A stretch of DNA of 64,000 bases from CAZTTG01 sp964615935. GTDB lineage: Bacteria; Planctomycetota; UBA1135; GCA-002686595. Within the stretch, counting starts at the first letter, position 1. Each line of letters starts with the position of its first letter. This document shows positions 8,183-21,218 of this stretch, one piece after another. The stretch spans positions 1 through 64,000 of the forward strand of contig CAZTTG010000014.1 in assembly GCA_964615935.1 (NCBI GenBank), in the 5' to 3' direction. The position numbers and the translations under genes are program-made. The notes beneath the pieces are model-generated. The model saw nothing but the letters and a program-made list of their open reading frames with translations, did not search any database and was not told where the DNA came from.

Positions 8183-8755
8183 ATGATCGACTCGGCGAAG
8201 TTCAAGCGCGGCCAGTGCATCGTGTTCAAGGGACAGCCCATGGCGATCGTCGGCGTGAGCTTCAGCACGCCGACGGCGCGGGGAGCCAACATGATCGCCA
8301 AGACCCGCCTGCGCAACCTGATCACCGGCCAGCTCCTCTCGGAATCGATCCGCTCGGGGGAGAAGTTCGAGGAGGTCGACCTCGAGCAGCACGCCTGCTC
8401 CTACATGTACAGCGATGGCGAGCGCTGGCACTTCATGGACGAGCAGACCTACGAGCAGTTCGAGATGAGCCGCGAGGACCTGGGCGGGGACGAGCTCTAC
8501 CTGAAGGACGGGCAAGAGGGGCTGCGCGCCATGCTCATCGACGGCCGGGTGGTGGGCCTGAAGCTGCCCGAGGTCGTGGACCTGCAGGTGGTGGAGACCG
8601 ATCCGGCCATCAAGGGCGCCACCGCCAAGGCCCAGCTCAAGAACGCCGAGCTGGAGACCGGCCTGCAGATCCAGGTGCCGCCCTACCTGGAGAAGGGCGA
8701 GACGATCCGGGTGGACACCCGCGACGGGCACTTCGTCGAGCGGGTCAAGTCCTAG
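8183..8755 (+). CDS. efp: elongation factor P family protein, Arg-type tip
   Basis: 190 residues with the three-domain EF-P layout: KOW-like N-terminal domain, OB domain (VVGLKLPEVVDLQVVET) and C-terminal OB domain ending in TGLQIQVPPYLEKGETIRVDTRDGHF-type sequence. EF-P rescues ribosomes stalled at polyproline. The loop that reaches the peptidyl-transferase centre reads TPTARGANM, with Arg33 where many EF-Ps carry a modified Lys34. Arg tips are known in EarP-rhamnosylated EF-P and in YeiP/EfpL; which applies here cannot be told from the sequence, and no modifying enzyme lies nearby. It ends 13 nt from the convergent gene at 8769. Confidence 0.88.
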   Translation: MIDSAKFKRGQCIVFKGQPMAIVGVSFSTPTARGANMIAKTRLRNLITGQLLSESIRSGEKFEEVDLEQHACSYMYSDGERWHFMDEQTYEQFEMSREDLGGDELYLKDGQEGLRAMLIDGRVVGLKLPEVVDLQVVETDPAIKGATAKAQLKNAELETGLQIQVPPYLEKGETIRVDTRDGHFVERVKS

Positions 8756-8768
8756 CGGTGGCCGCGGG

Positions 8769-9253
8769 CTAGGAGGGGCTCCGAGCCGTGCGGCCGCGCC
8801 ACAGCTCGGCCAGCCGCTCGATCTCGGGCCACTGCTCGGCGCACAGGGCCAGGTAGAGGGTCACGTCCTCGGCGGCGTGCTCCTGGTCCAGGGCCTGGAT
8901 GGCCGGCTCGATCTTCTCGAGCTCGGGCACGGCCTCCTCGGTGTCCTCGATCATCCCGTCCTCGTGGGCCACGCCGGTCCGGTCGAGGAAGCCGCACACC
9001 AGCTCCTTGTGGTTGCGGACCAGGTAGGTGCCGAAGAGCTCGTAGGTCAGCTCGATGCGGGAGCCCTCCCTCAGCAGGATCTGCCTGGCCCGCCGGGCGC
9101 GCTTCTCCATGGCCAGCTTCTTGACCGCCTGGGGCCGAAAGCGCAGGGACTCGGCCACCTTGACGTCCAGGGGCCCGAAGCCCCGGTCCTCCAGGCTGCG
9201 GTAGATGGCGAGGAAGCGCTCCTCGGACATGCTCTTGAGCTCTTCGACGACGC

Positions 9254-9257
<4 letters not shown>
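8769..9257 (-). CDS. conserved hypothetical protein coupled to speA
   Basis: 162-residue cytosolic protein, no signal peptide or TM segment. N-terminal half is basic and helical (AVKKLAMEKRARRARQIL), the rest acidic (GMIEDTEEAVPELEKIEP), followed by a helical tail. I do not recognise the family. Its ATG (9255-9257) overlaps the stop of arginine decarboxylase by four bases (ATGA), so it is translationally coupled to that gene and probably shares its promoter. Confidence 0.75.
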
Positions 9258-11293
<2,036 letters not shown>

Positions 11294-11317
11294 GGGCACC
11301 TCCGCGGTGGGCGGGGG

Positions 11318-11323
11318 AGTATA
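11318..11323 (-). promoter_or_regulatory. -10 box of speA
   Basis: TATACT on the minus strand, 24 nt before the speA start, with a good Shine-Dalgarno in between; divergent from the promoter at 11457. Confidence 0.45.
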
Positions 11324-11456
11324 GGGGCGGGGAGCGGTGGGGGAGGGAGGAAGGCGGATTTGGCCCGGGATGCGCAACCGGGGAGGGGGGGGGCGGTCGA
11401 CCCGGGTGGGTGGGGGGCGGGTGGGATCCCTAACGGAATCCACGGCCCGGCACCGC

Positions 11457-11462
11457 TAGAAT
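11457..11462 (+). promoter_or_regulatory. -10 box of the threonine dehydratase-like operon
   Basis: TAGAAT, 30 nt before ATG 11493, in the 199-nt divergent region shared with speA. Confidence 0.4.
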
Positions 11463-11492
11463 CGGAGCGTCCCCCCGGACCCGGAACCCACC

Positions 11493-12482
11493 ATGACCGA
11501 CTGGCACCGCTTCGACTCCATCGACGTCGCGGAGAACGCCCACCGGCTCGAGGGCCAGGTGAGGCGCACCCCCCTCGTCCCCTTCGACGCCGGGGACCCG
11601 CGGGTCGAGCTGCGCCTCAAGCTCGAGTGCCTCCAGGAGACCGGCTCCTTCAAGGCGCGGGGCGCCTGGACCCAGATCTCCCGGCTCGACGCCGTCCAGC
11701 GCGAGGCCGGGGTCATCGCCACCAGCTCCGGCAACCACGGCAAGGCCCTGGCCTGGGCCGCGCAGCGGGCGGGCGTGAGGGCGACCATCGTCATGCCCCG
11801 CGACGCCTACCCCAACAAGATCGCGGCCTGCCGCGAGCTGGGGGCCGAGGTCGTCCTGGCCGAGGATCGCCCCGCGGCCGAGCGCTTGTGCGCCGAGCGG
11901 GTGGAGCGGGGAGCGACCCTGGTGCACCCCTTCGACGCCGAACGCACGGTGCTCGGCGCCGGCAGCGTGGGCCTCGAGATCGCCGGGGACTGGCCCGAGG
12001 TCGAGGTGGTCGTCCTCCCGGTCGGCGGCGGCGGGCTGATCGCCGGCAGCTCCCTCGCCCTGCGCCAGACCCTCGGCGGGGCCGTGCGCGTCCTCGGCGC
12101 CGAGCCCTCGGGCGCGCCCACCCTCTCCCTCGCCCTGGAAGCCGGTGAGCCCGTCGCGCTGGAGGAGATCACCACCGAGATCCAGGGCCTCTGCCCCCTG
12201 GCCGCGGGCGCCCTGAACGTCTCCATCTGCCGCGAGACGGTCTCGCGGGTGATCGTCCTCTCGGACGAGGAGATCCTCGACGCCCAGGCCGTCCTCGTCC
12301 GGCGCGGCGGCTGGACGGTCGAGCCCGCCGGGGCCGCGGCTCCGGCCGCGGTGCTGGCCGGACGCCTGCCGGCCGAGCTCCTGGCCGGCCGAGGGGCCGC
12401 CGATCCCCTGCGGGTGGCCGCCGTGGTCTCGGGCGGCAATCCCGATCCGGCCCAGCTCGAGCGCCTGCGGAGCGGAGGATGA
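11493..12482 (+). CDS. threonine/serine dehydratase-like PLP enzyme
   Basis: 329 residues, fold-type II PLP enzyme. The PLP lysine is Lys54 in GSFKARGA; SSGNHGKALAWAA binds substrate, and PVGGGGLIAG the PLP phosphate. There is no C-terminal ACT-like regulatory domain, so it resembles catabolic threonine dehydratase or serine racemase rather than allosteric biosynthetic IlvA. It would yield 2-oxobutyrate or pyruvate plus ammonia. Its stop overlaps the ATG of the next gene (ATGA), coupling it to the sulfatase-like gene. Confidence 0.88.
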   Translation: MTDWHRFDSIDVAENAHRLEGQVRRTPLVPFDAGDPRVELRLKLECLQETGSFKARGAWTQISRLDAVQREAGVIATSSGNHGKALAWAAQRAGVRATIVMPRDAYPNKIAACRELGAEVVLAEDRPAAERLCAERVERGATLVHPFDAERTVLGAGSVGLEIAGDWPEVEVVVLPVGGGGLIAGSSLALRQTLGGAVRVLGAEPSGAPTLSLALEAGEPVALEEITTEIQGLCPLAAGALNVSICRETVSRVIVLSDEEILDAQAVLVRRGGWTVEPAGAAAPAAVLAGRLPAELLAGRGAADPLRVAAVVSGGNPDPAQLERLRSGG

Positions 12483-14740
12483 TCGCCCCGGCCCCGAGCG
12501 GGCGCGCTCCCGCCCGATTCCCCCTGCGGCCGATCGCGGCGGCCGCGCTCCTGGTCCTCCTCGCCGCCCTCTTCCTCGTGCTCCGGGGCGGGGATCCGGC
12601 CGTGGAGCCGCCGACGCTCCTCCTCCTCACCCTCGACTCGACCCGCGCGGACCACCTCGGCCTCTACGCCGGGGCCGGGACTGGGCGCGGGACCTCGCCC
12701 CGCCTCGACGAGCTCGCGCGGGAGGCACGCGTCTTCGAGGGCTTCTTCACGGCCAGCCACGGCACCAACCCGGCCCTGGCCTCGCTGATGACCGGGCTCC
12801 ATCCCGCGAGCCACGGGCTCCACTCGATCCGCCGGCCAGGCCGGCACCGGCTGAGGCCGAGCTGCCAGACCCTGGCCGAGATCCTCCGCGACCGGGGCTG
12901 GCGCACCCTCGCCGCCGTCTCCCTGCCCCAGCTCGCGCCCGGCACCTCGGGCCTCGGTCAGGGCTTCGAGCGCGTGCACGCCCCGCCGGCGGACGCGCCC
13001 ACGGGGATGTGGACGGCCGAAGAGCTCCTCGAGAGCGCCGGGGAGGACATCGCCGAGCTCCTGGCCTCCGACCAACCCGCCTTCCTGTGGATCCACCTCG
13101 CCGAGGCACGCGTGCGACCGGGCCCGCCGGCCCCCGAGACGGCCCGCTTCCTCGAGGCGCGCCTGGGGCCCTTCCGCGAGAGCGAGCCCCGGATCGCCGA
13201 GGCCCTCGATCTCGTCGGGAGCGAGCCCGAGGCCGCCCTCGATCTCCTGCGCCGCACGGTGGCGCGCAGCCGCGGGCGGCCCGAGAAGCGGGCCTGGGAG
13301 GAGGCCCTCTACGACGGGCGCATGGTCCGCCTGGACGGGGCAGCGGGCGCGGTGCTCGACCTCCTCGAGGCCGACCGGCACATCGAAGGGGCCTGCGTGG
13401 TCGCGGTGGGCACCCAGGGCGAGAACCTGGGCGAGGGGGGACGCTTCGGGGGCCACGGCGGGCTCGATCGCGCGGTGGCGCTCGTTCCCCTGATCCTCCG
13501 CGCACCCCACGGCGCGGGCGCCGGGCGCATCCGCGGGACGGCGACCGGCGCCGACCTCCTCCCCACGCTGATGCGCGTCCTCGGCCTGGAGCCGATCGAG
13601 GGGCTCGACGGCGTGCCGTTCCCGACCGAGTCGGCGGACGCCCCGCGGGTGGCGGTGTGCGAGGCGAACGACGCCGAGGAGGTGGGTCTCTTCAGCGGCG
13701 ACCTCGCCTGGGTGCGCCTTCCCCTCGGCCTGCCCGCACGCGATCCGGTCACCGGCGCGGCCGTAGAGCTGCCGTCCGACTGGGCGATTTCGCCCGATCC
13801 GGAGGGGATCCGGGCCGGGCTCGAGGCCGCCCGCGCGATCCACTCGCGGACCTCCTCGCTCGAGCTCCGGCTCGCCTCCTCCGCGGCGTGCCCGATCGAG
13901 CTCGACCTCCTCCTTTCGGGAGAGCGGCCGTGGGAGCTCCACGCCGCCGAGGGCATCCGACCCGGGACGAGCCGACGGATCTCGCATCGCCTCGCGCCCG
14001 CGGAGACCGGCGCGGAGGGCTCCCTCGCGCGGATCGTCTGGGCCGGGGAGGCTCCCGGCCTGCGCCTGAGCCTGGGCCTCCCCCCGGAGCTCTCGGACGG
14101 GCCCGGCCCCGCGGTCCGCTCCGTCTCGCCGGAAGGGGCCCCCGCGCTCCACCTGGCCCTGGACCACGGCGAGGCCTGGCCCGAGCGGGACGGCGTCCCG
14201 GCCCCTCCCCAGCTCGACGTGGAGCGCTCGAGCGGTCGCTGGCTGCGGGCCGAGCTGAGGGGGGACGGCGGCCAGGAGGGTCTGCCCGCGCGCCTCTGCG
14301 TCCTGGCCTGGACGTCCGACGGCTCGGTCGAGCCGCTGGAGGCTCGCCCGGGGCCGGGGGCCCGGATGGAGCGGCCCCCGGGCCGCATCGACGCCGCCTG
14401 GGTCCACGGCCCCACTCCCCTCGCGGTGGAGATCGAGAAGCGCGGCGGCAGCTCGCTGGCCTTCGCCGCCGTCGTGGAGGACCGGCCGGTCCCGGCCTCG
14501 CGGATGCGCTACCGGGGCAGGCGCATCGCCCCCGCCGGGCGCCTCGTGCTCCTGCTCCCCGACTGGCTGCCCGGCGTCGGCAGGGACCTGGAGCTCGTCC
14601 TGCCCGCCGGCGAGGAGGGCGGAGAGGCCGCGGTCCAGCTCACCCTCCGGCGCCGCGACGGCGCGCTCCCCGCGGACGCCTGGTCCACCCCCGCGCCGGA
14701 CGAGTCGCGGCTCCTCGAGCGCCTGGAGGACAGCGAGTGA
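12479..14740 (+). CDS. membrane-anchored sulfatase-like (alkaline phosphatase superfamily) protein
   Basis: 753 residues. An N-terminal TM segment (about 17-38) anchors it, facing outward. Residues ~45-400 carry a sulfatase-type domain: LLLTLDSTRADHLGLY (metal-binding Asp), then HGTNPALASLMTGLHP where sulfatases have Cys/Ser-x-Pro-x-Arg. Here the nucleophile position is Thr and the Arg is Leu, so no formylglycine can form. The C-terminal ~350 residues are beta-rich and unassigned. It overlaps both neighbours (ATGA before, GTGA after), so all three genes are translated as one unit. Substrate unknown; phosphoester or phosphoethanolamine chemistry is as likely as sulfate. Confidence 0.8.
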   Translation: MIAPAPSGRAPARFPLRPIAAAALLVLLAALFLVLRGGDPAVEPPTLLLLTLDSTRADHLGLYAGAGTGRGTSPRLDELAREARVFEGFFTASHGTNPALASLMTGLHPASHGLHSIRRPGRHRLRPSCQTLAEILRDRGWRTLAAVSLPQLAPGTSGLGQGFERVHAPPADAPTGMWTAEELLESAGEDIAELLASDQPAFLWIHLAEARVRPGPPAPETARFLEARLGPFRESEPRIAEALDLVGSEPEAALDLLRRTVARSRGRPEKRAWEEALYDGRMVRLDGAAGAVLDLLEADRHIEGACVVAVGTQGENLGEGGRFGGHGGLDRAVALVPLILRAPHGAGAGRIRGTATGADLLPTLMRVLGLEPIEGLDGVPFPTESADAPRVAVCEANDAEEVGLFSGDLAWVRLPLGLPARDPVTGAAVELPSDWAISPDPEGIRAGLEAARAIHSRTSSLELRLASSAACPIELDLLLSGERPWELHAAEGIRPGTSRRISHRLAPAETGAEGSLARIVWAGEAPGLRLSLGLPPELSDGPGPAVRSVSPEGAPALHLALDHGEAWPERDGVPAPPQLDVERSSGRWLRAELRGDGGQEGLPARLCVLAWTSDGSVEPLEARPGPGARMERPPGRIDAAWVHGPTPLAVEIEKRGGSSLAFAAVVEDRPVPASRMRYRGRRIAPAGRLVLLLPDWLPGVGRDLELVLPAGEEGGEAAVQLTLRRRDGALPADAWSTPAPDESRLLERLEDSE

Positions 14741-15558
14741 AGCGCGTGATCCTGGTCGGGACGCGCGGTCCCCGCAACGCGGGCGGCGCCCTGCGGGCGG
14801 TGGCCAACTTCGGCCCCGCCGAGCTGTGGCTGGCGGCTCCCGATCGACCCTCGCTCCTGATCCACCCCGAGTTCGAGCAGATGGCCCACGGGGTGGAGAA
14901 CGTCGCCGCGCGGGTGCGGGTGGTGGGGGGGCTGCGCGAGGCCCTGGCCGACTGCCACACCTCGATCGGCTTCACCGCCCGCGGCCGCGGTCACCGCATC
15001 ATCGAGGACTGGAGCGCGCTCTGCGGCGAGATCGCCCCGCGCGCCGACGGCCCCCGCGAGCGGGTCGCCCTGGTCTTCGGCAGCGAGGAGAGCGGCCTGA
15101 CCACCGAGGAGATCGAGCTGTGCGAGCGCGTGTCCCACATCCCGACCTCGCCCGACCACACCTCGCTCAACCTGGCCGTGGCCGTGGCCCTGGTGCTCCA
15201 CGGCCTCTTCTCGGGCCGGGGCGCGACCGAGCTCCAGGGGGGTGGAGCCTCGGCTGACGGCGCCTCCCGCGAGTTCCTCAAGGCCCACCTCAAGGACGTG
15301 TTCGGCGGCCAGGTGGCGCGCACCCGGGCCGCGCGGCGCGACATCGAGCAGTCCATCGATCGCGTCTTCTCCCGCGCCCCCCTGGAGACGCGCGACGCCC
15401 GCGCCTGGCACCTGATGCTGCGGGCCCTGGGGAGCCGGAAACGCCCCGAGGACTTCGGCCTGCGGCTCGGGTCGGGAGGCGGAGAGGGCCTGGGGGGGGA
15501 GGAGGCCCCGGGCGCGCCGCCGGAGCGGGAGGGGGGGGAGGGGCCTCCGGAGGGCTGA
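14737..15558 (+). CDS. SpoU/TrmH-family RNA 2'-O-methyltransferase (TrmJ-like)
   Basis: 273 residues. SPOUT knot features: start VILVGTRGPRNAGGALRAVANFG (compare TrmJ SHPGNIGAAARA), VALVFGSEESGLTTEEIELC and the motif 3 loop PTSPDHTSLNLAVAVAL. Probably methylates a ribose in tRNA or rRNA using SAM. GTG 14737 overlaps the preceding stop (GTGA); the reading frame continues upstream as noncoding shadow, so GTG is preferred. The last ~35 residues are a Gly/Glu/Pro-rich tail of doubtful function. Confidence 0.88.
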   Translation: MKRVILVGTRGPRNAGGALRAVANFGPAELWLAAPDRPSLLIHPEFEQMAHGVENVAARVRVVGGLREALADCHTSIGFTARGRGHRIIEDWSALCGEIAPRADGPRERVALVFGSEESGLTTEEIELCERVSHIPTSPDHTSLNLAVAVALVLHGLFSGRGATELQGGGASADGASREFLKAHLKDVFGGQVARTRAARRDIEQSIDRVFSRAPLETRDARAWHLMLRALGSRKRPEDFGLRLGSGGGEGLGGEEAPGAPPEREGGEGPPEG

Positions 15559-15640
15559 TCGGGCCGCTCCGGCCCGGAATGCCGGGTTGCCAAGTCCCGC
15601 CGGCCTTCGGATCATGTCGGCGCCCCTCCGGCCATCCACC

Positions 15641-16204
15641 ATGGTTCACCTCAACCGGATCTACACCCGCAAGGGAGACGACGGCTCGACCGGGCTCGGC
15701 GACGGAGAGCGCGTGCCCAAGCACCACCTCCGCGTGGCCGCCTACGGGGCCGTCGAGGAGCTCTCGTCGGTCCTGGGCCTGGTCCGCTCCCACGGGCTCG
15801 CCGGCCCCCACGACGACCGCATCCGGGCGGTGCAGAACGACCTCTTCGACGCGGGCGCGGACCTGTGCGTGCGCGGGAGCCAGGACGAGAAGCTGCGCCT
15901 CACGGAGTCCTACACCCGGCGCCTGGAGGGGATCCTCGACGAGGTGAACGAGGGGCTCCCGTCGCTGGACTCCTTCGTCCTGCCCGGCGGGACCCCGGCC
16001 TCGGCCTGGCTGCACCTGGCCCGCACCGTGTGCCGCCGCGCCGAGCGCCGGGTTTCGCGGCTGATGGCGGAGGAGGGGGAAGAGGTCAATCCGGAGGTCC
16101 TGCGGTACCTGAACCGCCTGTCGGACCTGCTGTTCGTGCTGGCCCGCGCCCTGAACGACGGCGGCCAGCGGGACGAGCTCTGGAAGCCGGGCGAGGGGCG
16201 CTGA
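15641..16204 (+). CDS. cob(I)alamin adenosyltransferase, PduO type
   Basis: 187 residues; transfers the adenosyl group of ATP to cob(I)alamin. Diagnostic N-terminus IYTRKGDDGSTGLGDG, then AAYGAVEELSSVLG, FVLPGGTPASAWLHLARTVCRRAER, and YLNRLSDLLFVLARALN. The usual V-D-E-L-N is V-E-E-L-S here, a conservative change. ATG 15641 gives the normal family length; in-frame ATGs at 15614 and 15587 would add residues with no homology. Provides adenosylcobalamin for enzymes elsewhere; the window itself holds a methylcobalamin enzyme (metH). Confidence 0.9.
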   Translation: MVHLNRIYTRKGDDGSTGLGDGERVPKHHLRVAAYGAVEELSSVLGLVRSHGLAGPHDDRIRAVQNDLFDAGADLCVRGSQDEKLRLTESYTRRLEGILDEVNEGLPSLDSFVLPGGTPASAWLHLARTVCRRAERRVSRLMAEEGEEVNPEVLRYLNRLSDLLFVLARALNDGGQRDELWKPGEGR

Positions 16205-16209
16205 GTCCC

Positions 16210-16503
16210 ATGGGGGAGTCGGCGGAGGCTCTGCACCTTCTCGTCTCCGGCCGGGTCCAGGGGGTGGGCTTCCGCTACCTGAGCCGGGAGGCGGCGCTGG
16301 ACGCGGGGCTCTCGGGCTGGGTCCGCAATCTCTACGACGGCCGGGTGGAGATCCTGGCCGAGGGCGAGCCGGCGCAGCTCGAGCGCCTCGAGTCCTGGCT
16401 GCGCGGGCCCTCGGCGCCGGGGAGGGTCGACCACGTGGTGCGGCGGGTGGAGCCCGTGCAGGGGCTGGAGGGTTTCGGGATCCGGCCGACTGCGAGCGCC
16501 TGA
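16210..16503 (+). CDS. acyP: acylphosphatase
   Basis: 97 residues. Complete acylphosphatase signature: GRVQGVGFRYL with catalytic Arg22, and GWVRNLYDGRVEILAEG with Asn40. Hydrolyses carboxyl-phosphate bonds. It starts 5 nt after the adenosyltransferase stop, so the two are probably co-transcribed, and it converges on the beta-helix gene. Confidence 0.94.
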   Translation: MGESAEALHLLVSGRVQGVGFRYLSREAALDAGLSGWVRNLYDGRVEILAEGEPAQLERLESWLRGPSAPGRVDHVVRRVEPVQGLEGFGIRPTASA

Positions 16504-16524
16504 GGACGCGGTCCGTCGGGGACG

Positions 16525-17853
16525 TCAGGGCGCGAACGAGAATTCCACGGGGTTGCTCCAGGCCATCCCCGACGGGGCCGCCGGGGACTGGATCAGCGCC
16601 TGCATCGCGAAGGTCCTCCCGTAGAGCTGCGGGTCGTTGGGGATCGACCGCTGGAATCCCCCCGGCGGCCCGGACTGGGCCAGGTGCACGCCCAGCGGAA
16701 GCACGGGGGGGAGCAGGTAGTACGTCCCGAAGGGGGTCGTCTGCCCGGGCCCCAGGGGCTTGCGGGAGAGCCACAGCTCCGCGGGAGACGCCGCCGGCCC
16801 CCAGAGCTCGACCTCGAGCAGGCCCCCCACCGTCGGCTCGGACGCCAGGAAGAGCGGCGCCAGCTCGAAGGCCCCCATGTCGATTCGCTCGAGGGTGTCC
16901 AGCCTCCCGTCCACCGGCCGCGCGGTGCCCAGGAGGTCGACCGGCCAGCCGCCCGGCGGCTTCTGGGTCTTGCCGCGGTCGGCGCATGGGCTTCCGAAGC
17001 GCAGGCGGTAGTCATCGGCCGCCGGATCGACGAACAGGGGATCAGCGGAGACGTTGCCCGTGCCCTGGTGCAGGCGGTCCTCGATGTCGCTGAACTCGAC
17101 CTGGGTGTACCCGACGATGTCGGCGCCGTTGCCGTAGACCACGCAGCTCGAGACGATGGAGTACGCCGAGCCCAATCCCCACCATTTTGCCGACTCGATC
17201 GCCTTGCCCGCGTGGTCGGCCAGCGTGCAGCGCGTGAGCTCGAGCCTGGTCACGGCCCACTCCCAGGCGAGGCCATAAACGCCGCTGTAGTTCTTGATGA
17301 GGCACGAGTCCCGGCAGTCCAGCCGGGCGAGGGCGTCGGCGGGCTCGGGCCCGTTGTTGTACTCGGCGCTTTGCAGCTCGAACGCCCTCCCGCAGTGGTC
17401 GATGAGGAGGTGCTCGGCCCGGATCAGGAGGGTGGCGTCGTCCCAGTCCGACGAGGCCCACCCATCGACCCCGCTCCCGCCCAAGTCGGTGATGTGGAGC
17501 CGGCGCAATACCAGCTCCGCCGAAACGGGGGTGCCCATGTCGCTGGCGATGATGATGATCCCGTACTGGGCGTTCTGCAGCCGCAGGCCCTCGCCGATGA
17601 AGGACTTCGAGCGCATGTCGATGGGGAAGGTCTCCCCGAGCGCAGCGTCGTAGAGACCCGGCGCGATGTGGATCACGTCCCCCGCTACGGTATGGCCGCT
17701 CGAGTAACTGATGGTCTTCCAGGCTTGCGCCCAGGACGTACCCGGGTTCGAGTTGCTGCCACCCACCGCGTCGACGTAGTAGTCGCCCGCGAAAGTGGGA
17801 AGCGGCGTGAGCACCAGCAACGCCAGGGCGAGCAGCCAGCTTGGGTTCCTCAT
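16525..17853 (-). CDS. secreted right-handed beta-helix protein
   Basis: 442 residues with a signal peptide (MRNPSWLLALALLVLTPLPTFA). It opens with YYVDAVGGSNSNPGTSWAQAWKTI, the usual DUF1565/pectate-lyase-like beginning, continues through beta-helix rungs (LTRCTLADHAGKAI, SCVVYGNGADIVG) and a typical end (GSPCADRGK, PVDGRLDTLERIDMGAFEL). The last ~110 residues form a separate domain resembling the C-terminus of the deiminase-like protein at 2926. Start 17853 has AAGGAGG upstream. Probably surface-located; carbohydrate binding is a guess. Confidence 0.8.
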   Translation of the reverse strand: MRNPSWLLALALLVLTPLPTFAGDYYVDAVGGSNSNPGTSWAQAWKTISYSSGHTVAGDVIHIAPGLYDAALGETFPIDMRSKSFIGEGLRLQNAQYGIIIIASDMGTPVSAELVLRRLHITDLGGSGVDGWASSDWDDATLLIRAEHLLIDHCGRAFELQSAEYNNGPEPADALARLDCRDSCLIKNYSGVYGLAWEWAVTRLELTRCTLADHAGKAIESAKWWGLGSAYSIVSSCVVYGNGADIVGYTQVEFSDIEDRLHQGTGNVSADPLFVDPAADDYRLRFGSPCADRGKTQKPPGGWPVDLLGTARPVDGRLDTLERIDMGAFELAPLFLASEPTVGGLLEVELWGPAASPAELWLSRKPLGPGQTTPFGTYYLLPPVLPLGVHLAQSGPPGGFQRSIPNDPQLYGRTFAMQALIQSPAAPSGMAWSNPVEFSFAP

Positions 17854-18053
17854 GGAGGGCCTCCTTGATTCCGGAACCACGGCGACCTCCCCAGTGTCGC
17901 CGAAGAGCGGAGTCTTGTCGCCCCCGAGGGAGGGTGGAATCTGCAGCGGACGGTCGTGGAACGTTTCAGACCGTTGCGACCCCCGTCGGGCGCAGCCAGG
18001 GGTGGATGGAGAGACCGAAGGGTGGCGTCCGCCCCCGATCGCCTCCGTCCCGC

Positions 18054-20569
<2,516 letters not shown>

Positions 20570-20573
<4 letters not shown>

Positions 20574-21130
20574 TGGTCCTTCACGATCTTGGCCAGCTTG
20601 AGCAGGTGCGAGCTGATCCTCAGCTTGGCGCGCCGGGCCTCGTCCACGTGGATCGCGAAGCGCACCCGGCGCTCCTCGATGTAGAAGTTGATGATGCCCC
20701 CCTTGCCCAGCACGCCCTCCATCTCGCTGATCACCAGGACGTTGCGGCCGCGGGTGGTCTCCAGGATCCGGGCCATGTCCTTCCTCATGGAGGTGCTGAT
20801 GAAGAGCACGTGGCACGGCTCCAGGCGCCGCAGGTCGGGGAAGCGCTTGATCTGGAGGGGGTGCTTGCCGACCAGCTTCCCCCGCAGGGTCGCGTCGAGG
20901 CTCTTGCCGAAGGGGTCCGATCCGACGACGCCGATCAGGAGGGGGGAGTTCTCCTTGGCGAAGCTCCCCTCGGGCCAGCGGGTGAAGTGCGCGAAGTTGT
21001 AGAGGAAGGCGGCCTTGACCTGGTACTCGGTGGGCTCCTCGGGGGAGGGGTGCGAGTCCGGGGAGGAGGCCGGGGCGGCCATCGCCAAGACCCCCAGCAG
21101 CCCCAGGCACAGCGGCCGCCACCGGCTCAC
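20570..21130 (-). CDS. YfiR-family periplasmic protein (DUF4154)
   Basis: 186 residues with a signal peptide (CLGLLGVLAMAAPA). EYQVKAAFLYNFAHFTRWPEGSF is the hallmark YfiR/DUF4154 opening, followed by LLIGVVGSDPFG, VLFISTSMRKDM and VLVISEMEGVLGKGGIINFYI. In Pseudomonas, YfiR is a periplasmic repressor of YfiN acting through its CHASE8-like sensor; the overlapping downstream kinase here has such a sensor, so this protein probably controls it. It is preceded by the TonB receptor gene 88 nt upstream. Confidence 0.9.
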
Positions 21131-21218
21131 GACAGGCCTCCCTGCCGAGAAACGGGCGGACGGTGGTCTGAGGGCTCGGGGATCATCTCGGGGGCTCGCG
21201 CTGGGCGCTCTCCGGGCG

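Noticed and set aside
12479..14740. Genuine formylglycine sulfatase
   Set aside because: The C/S-x-P-x-R signature is absent; Thr and Leu occupy the key positions.
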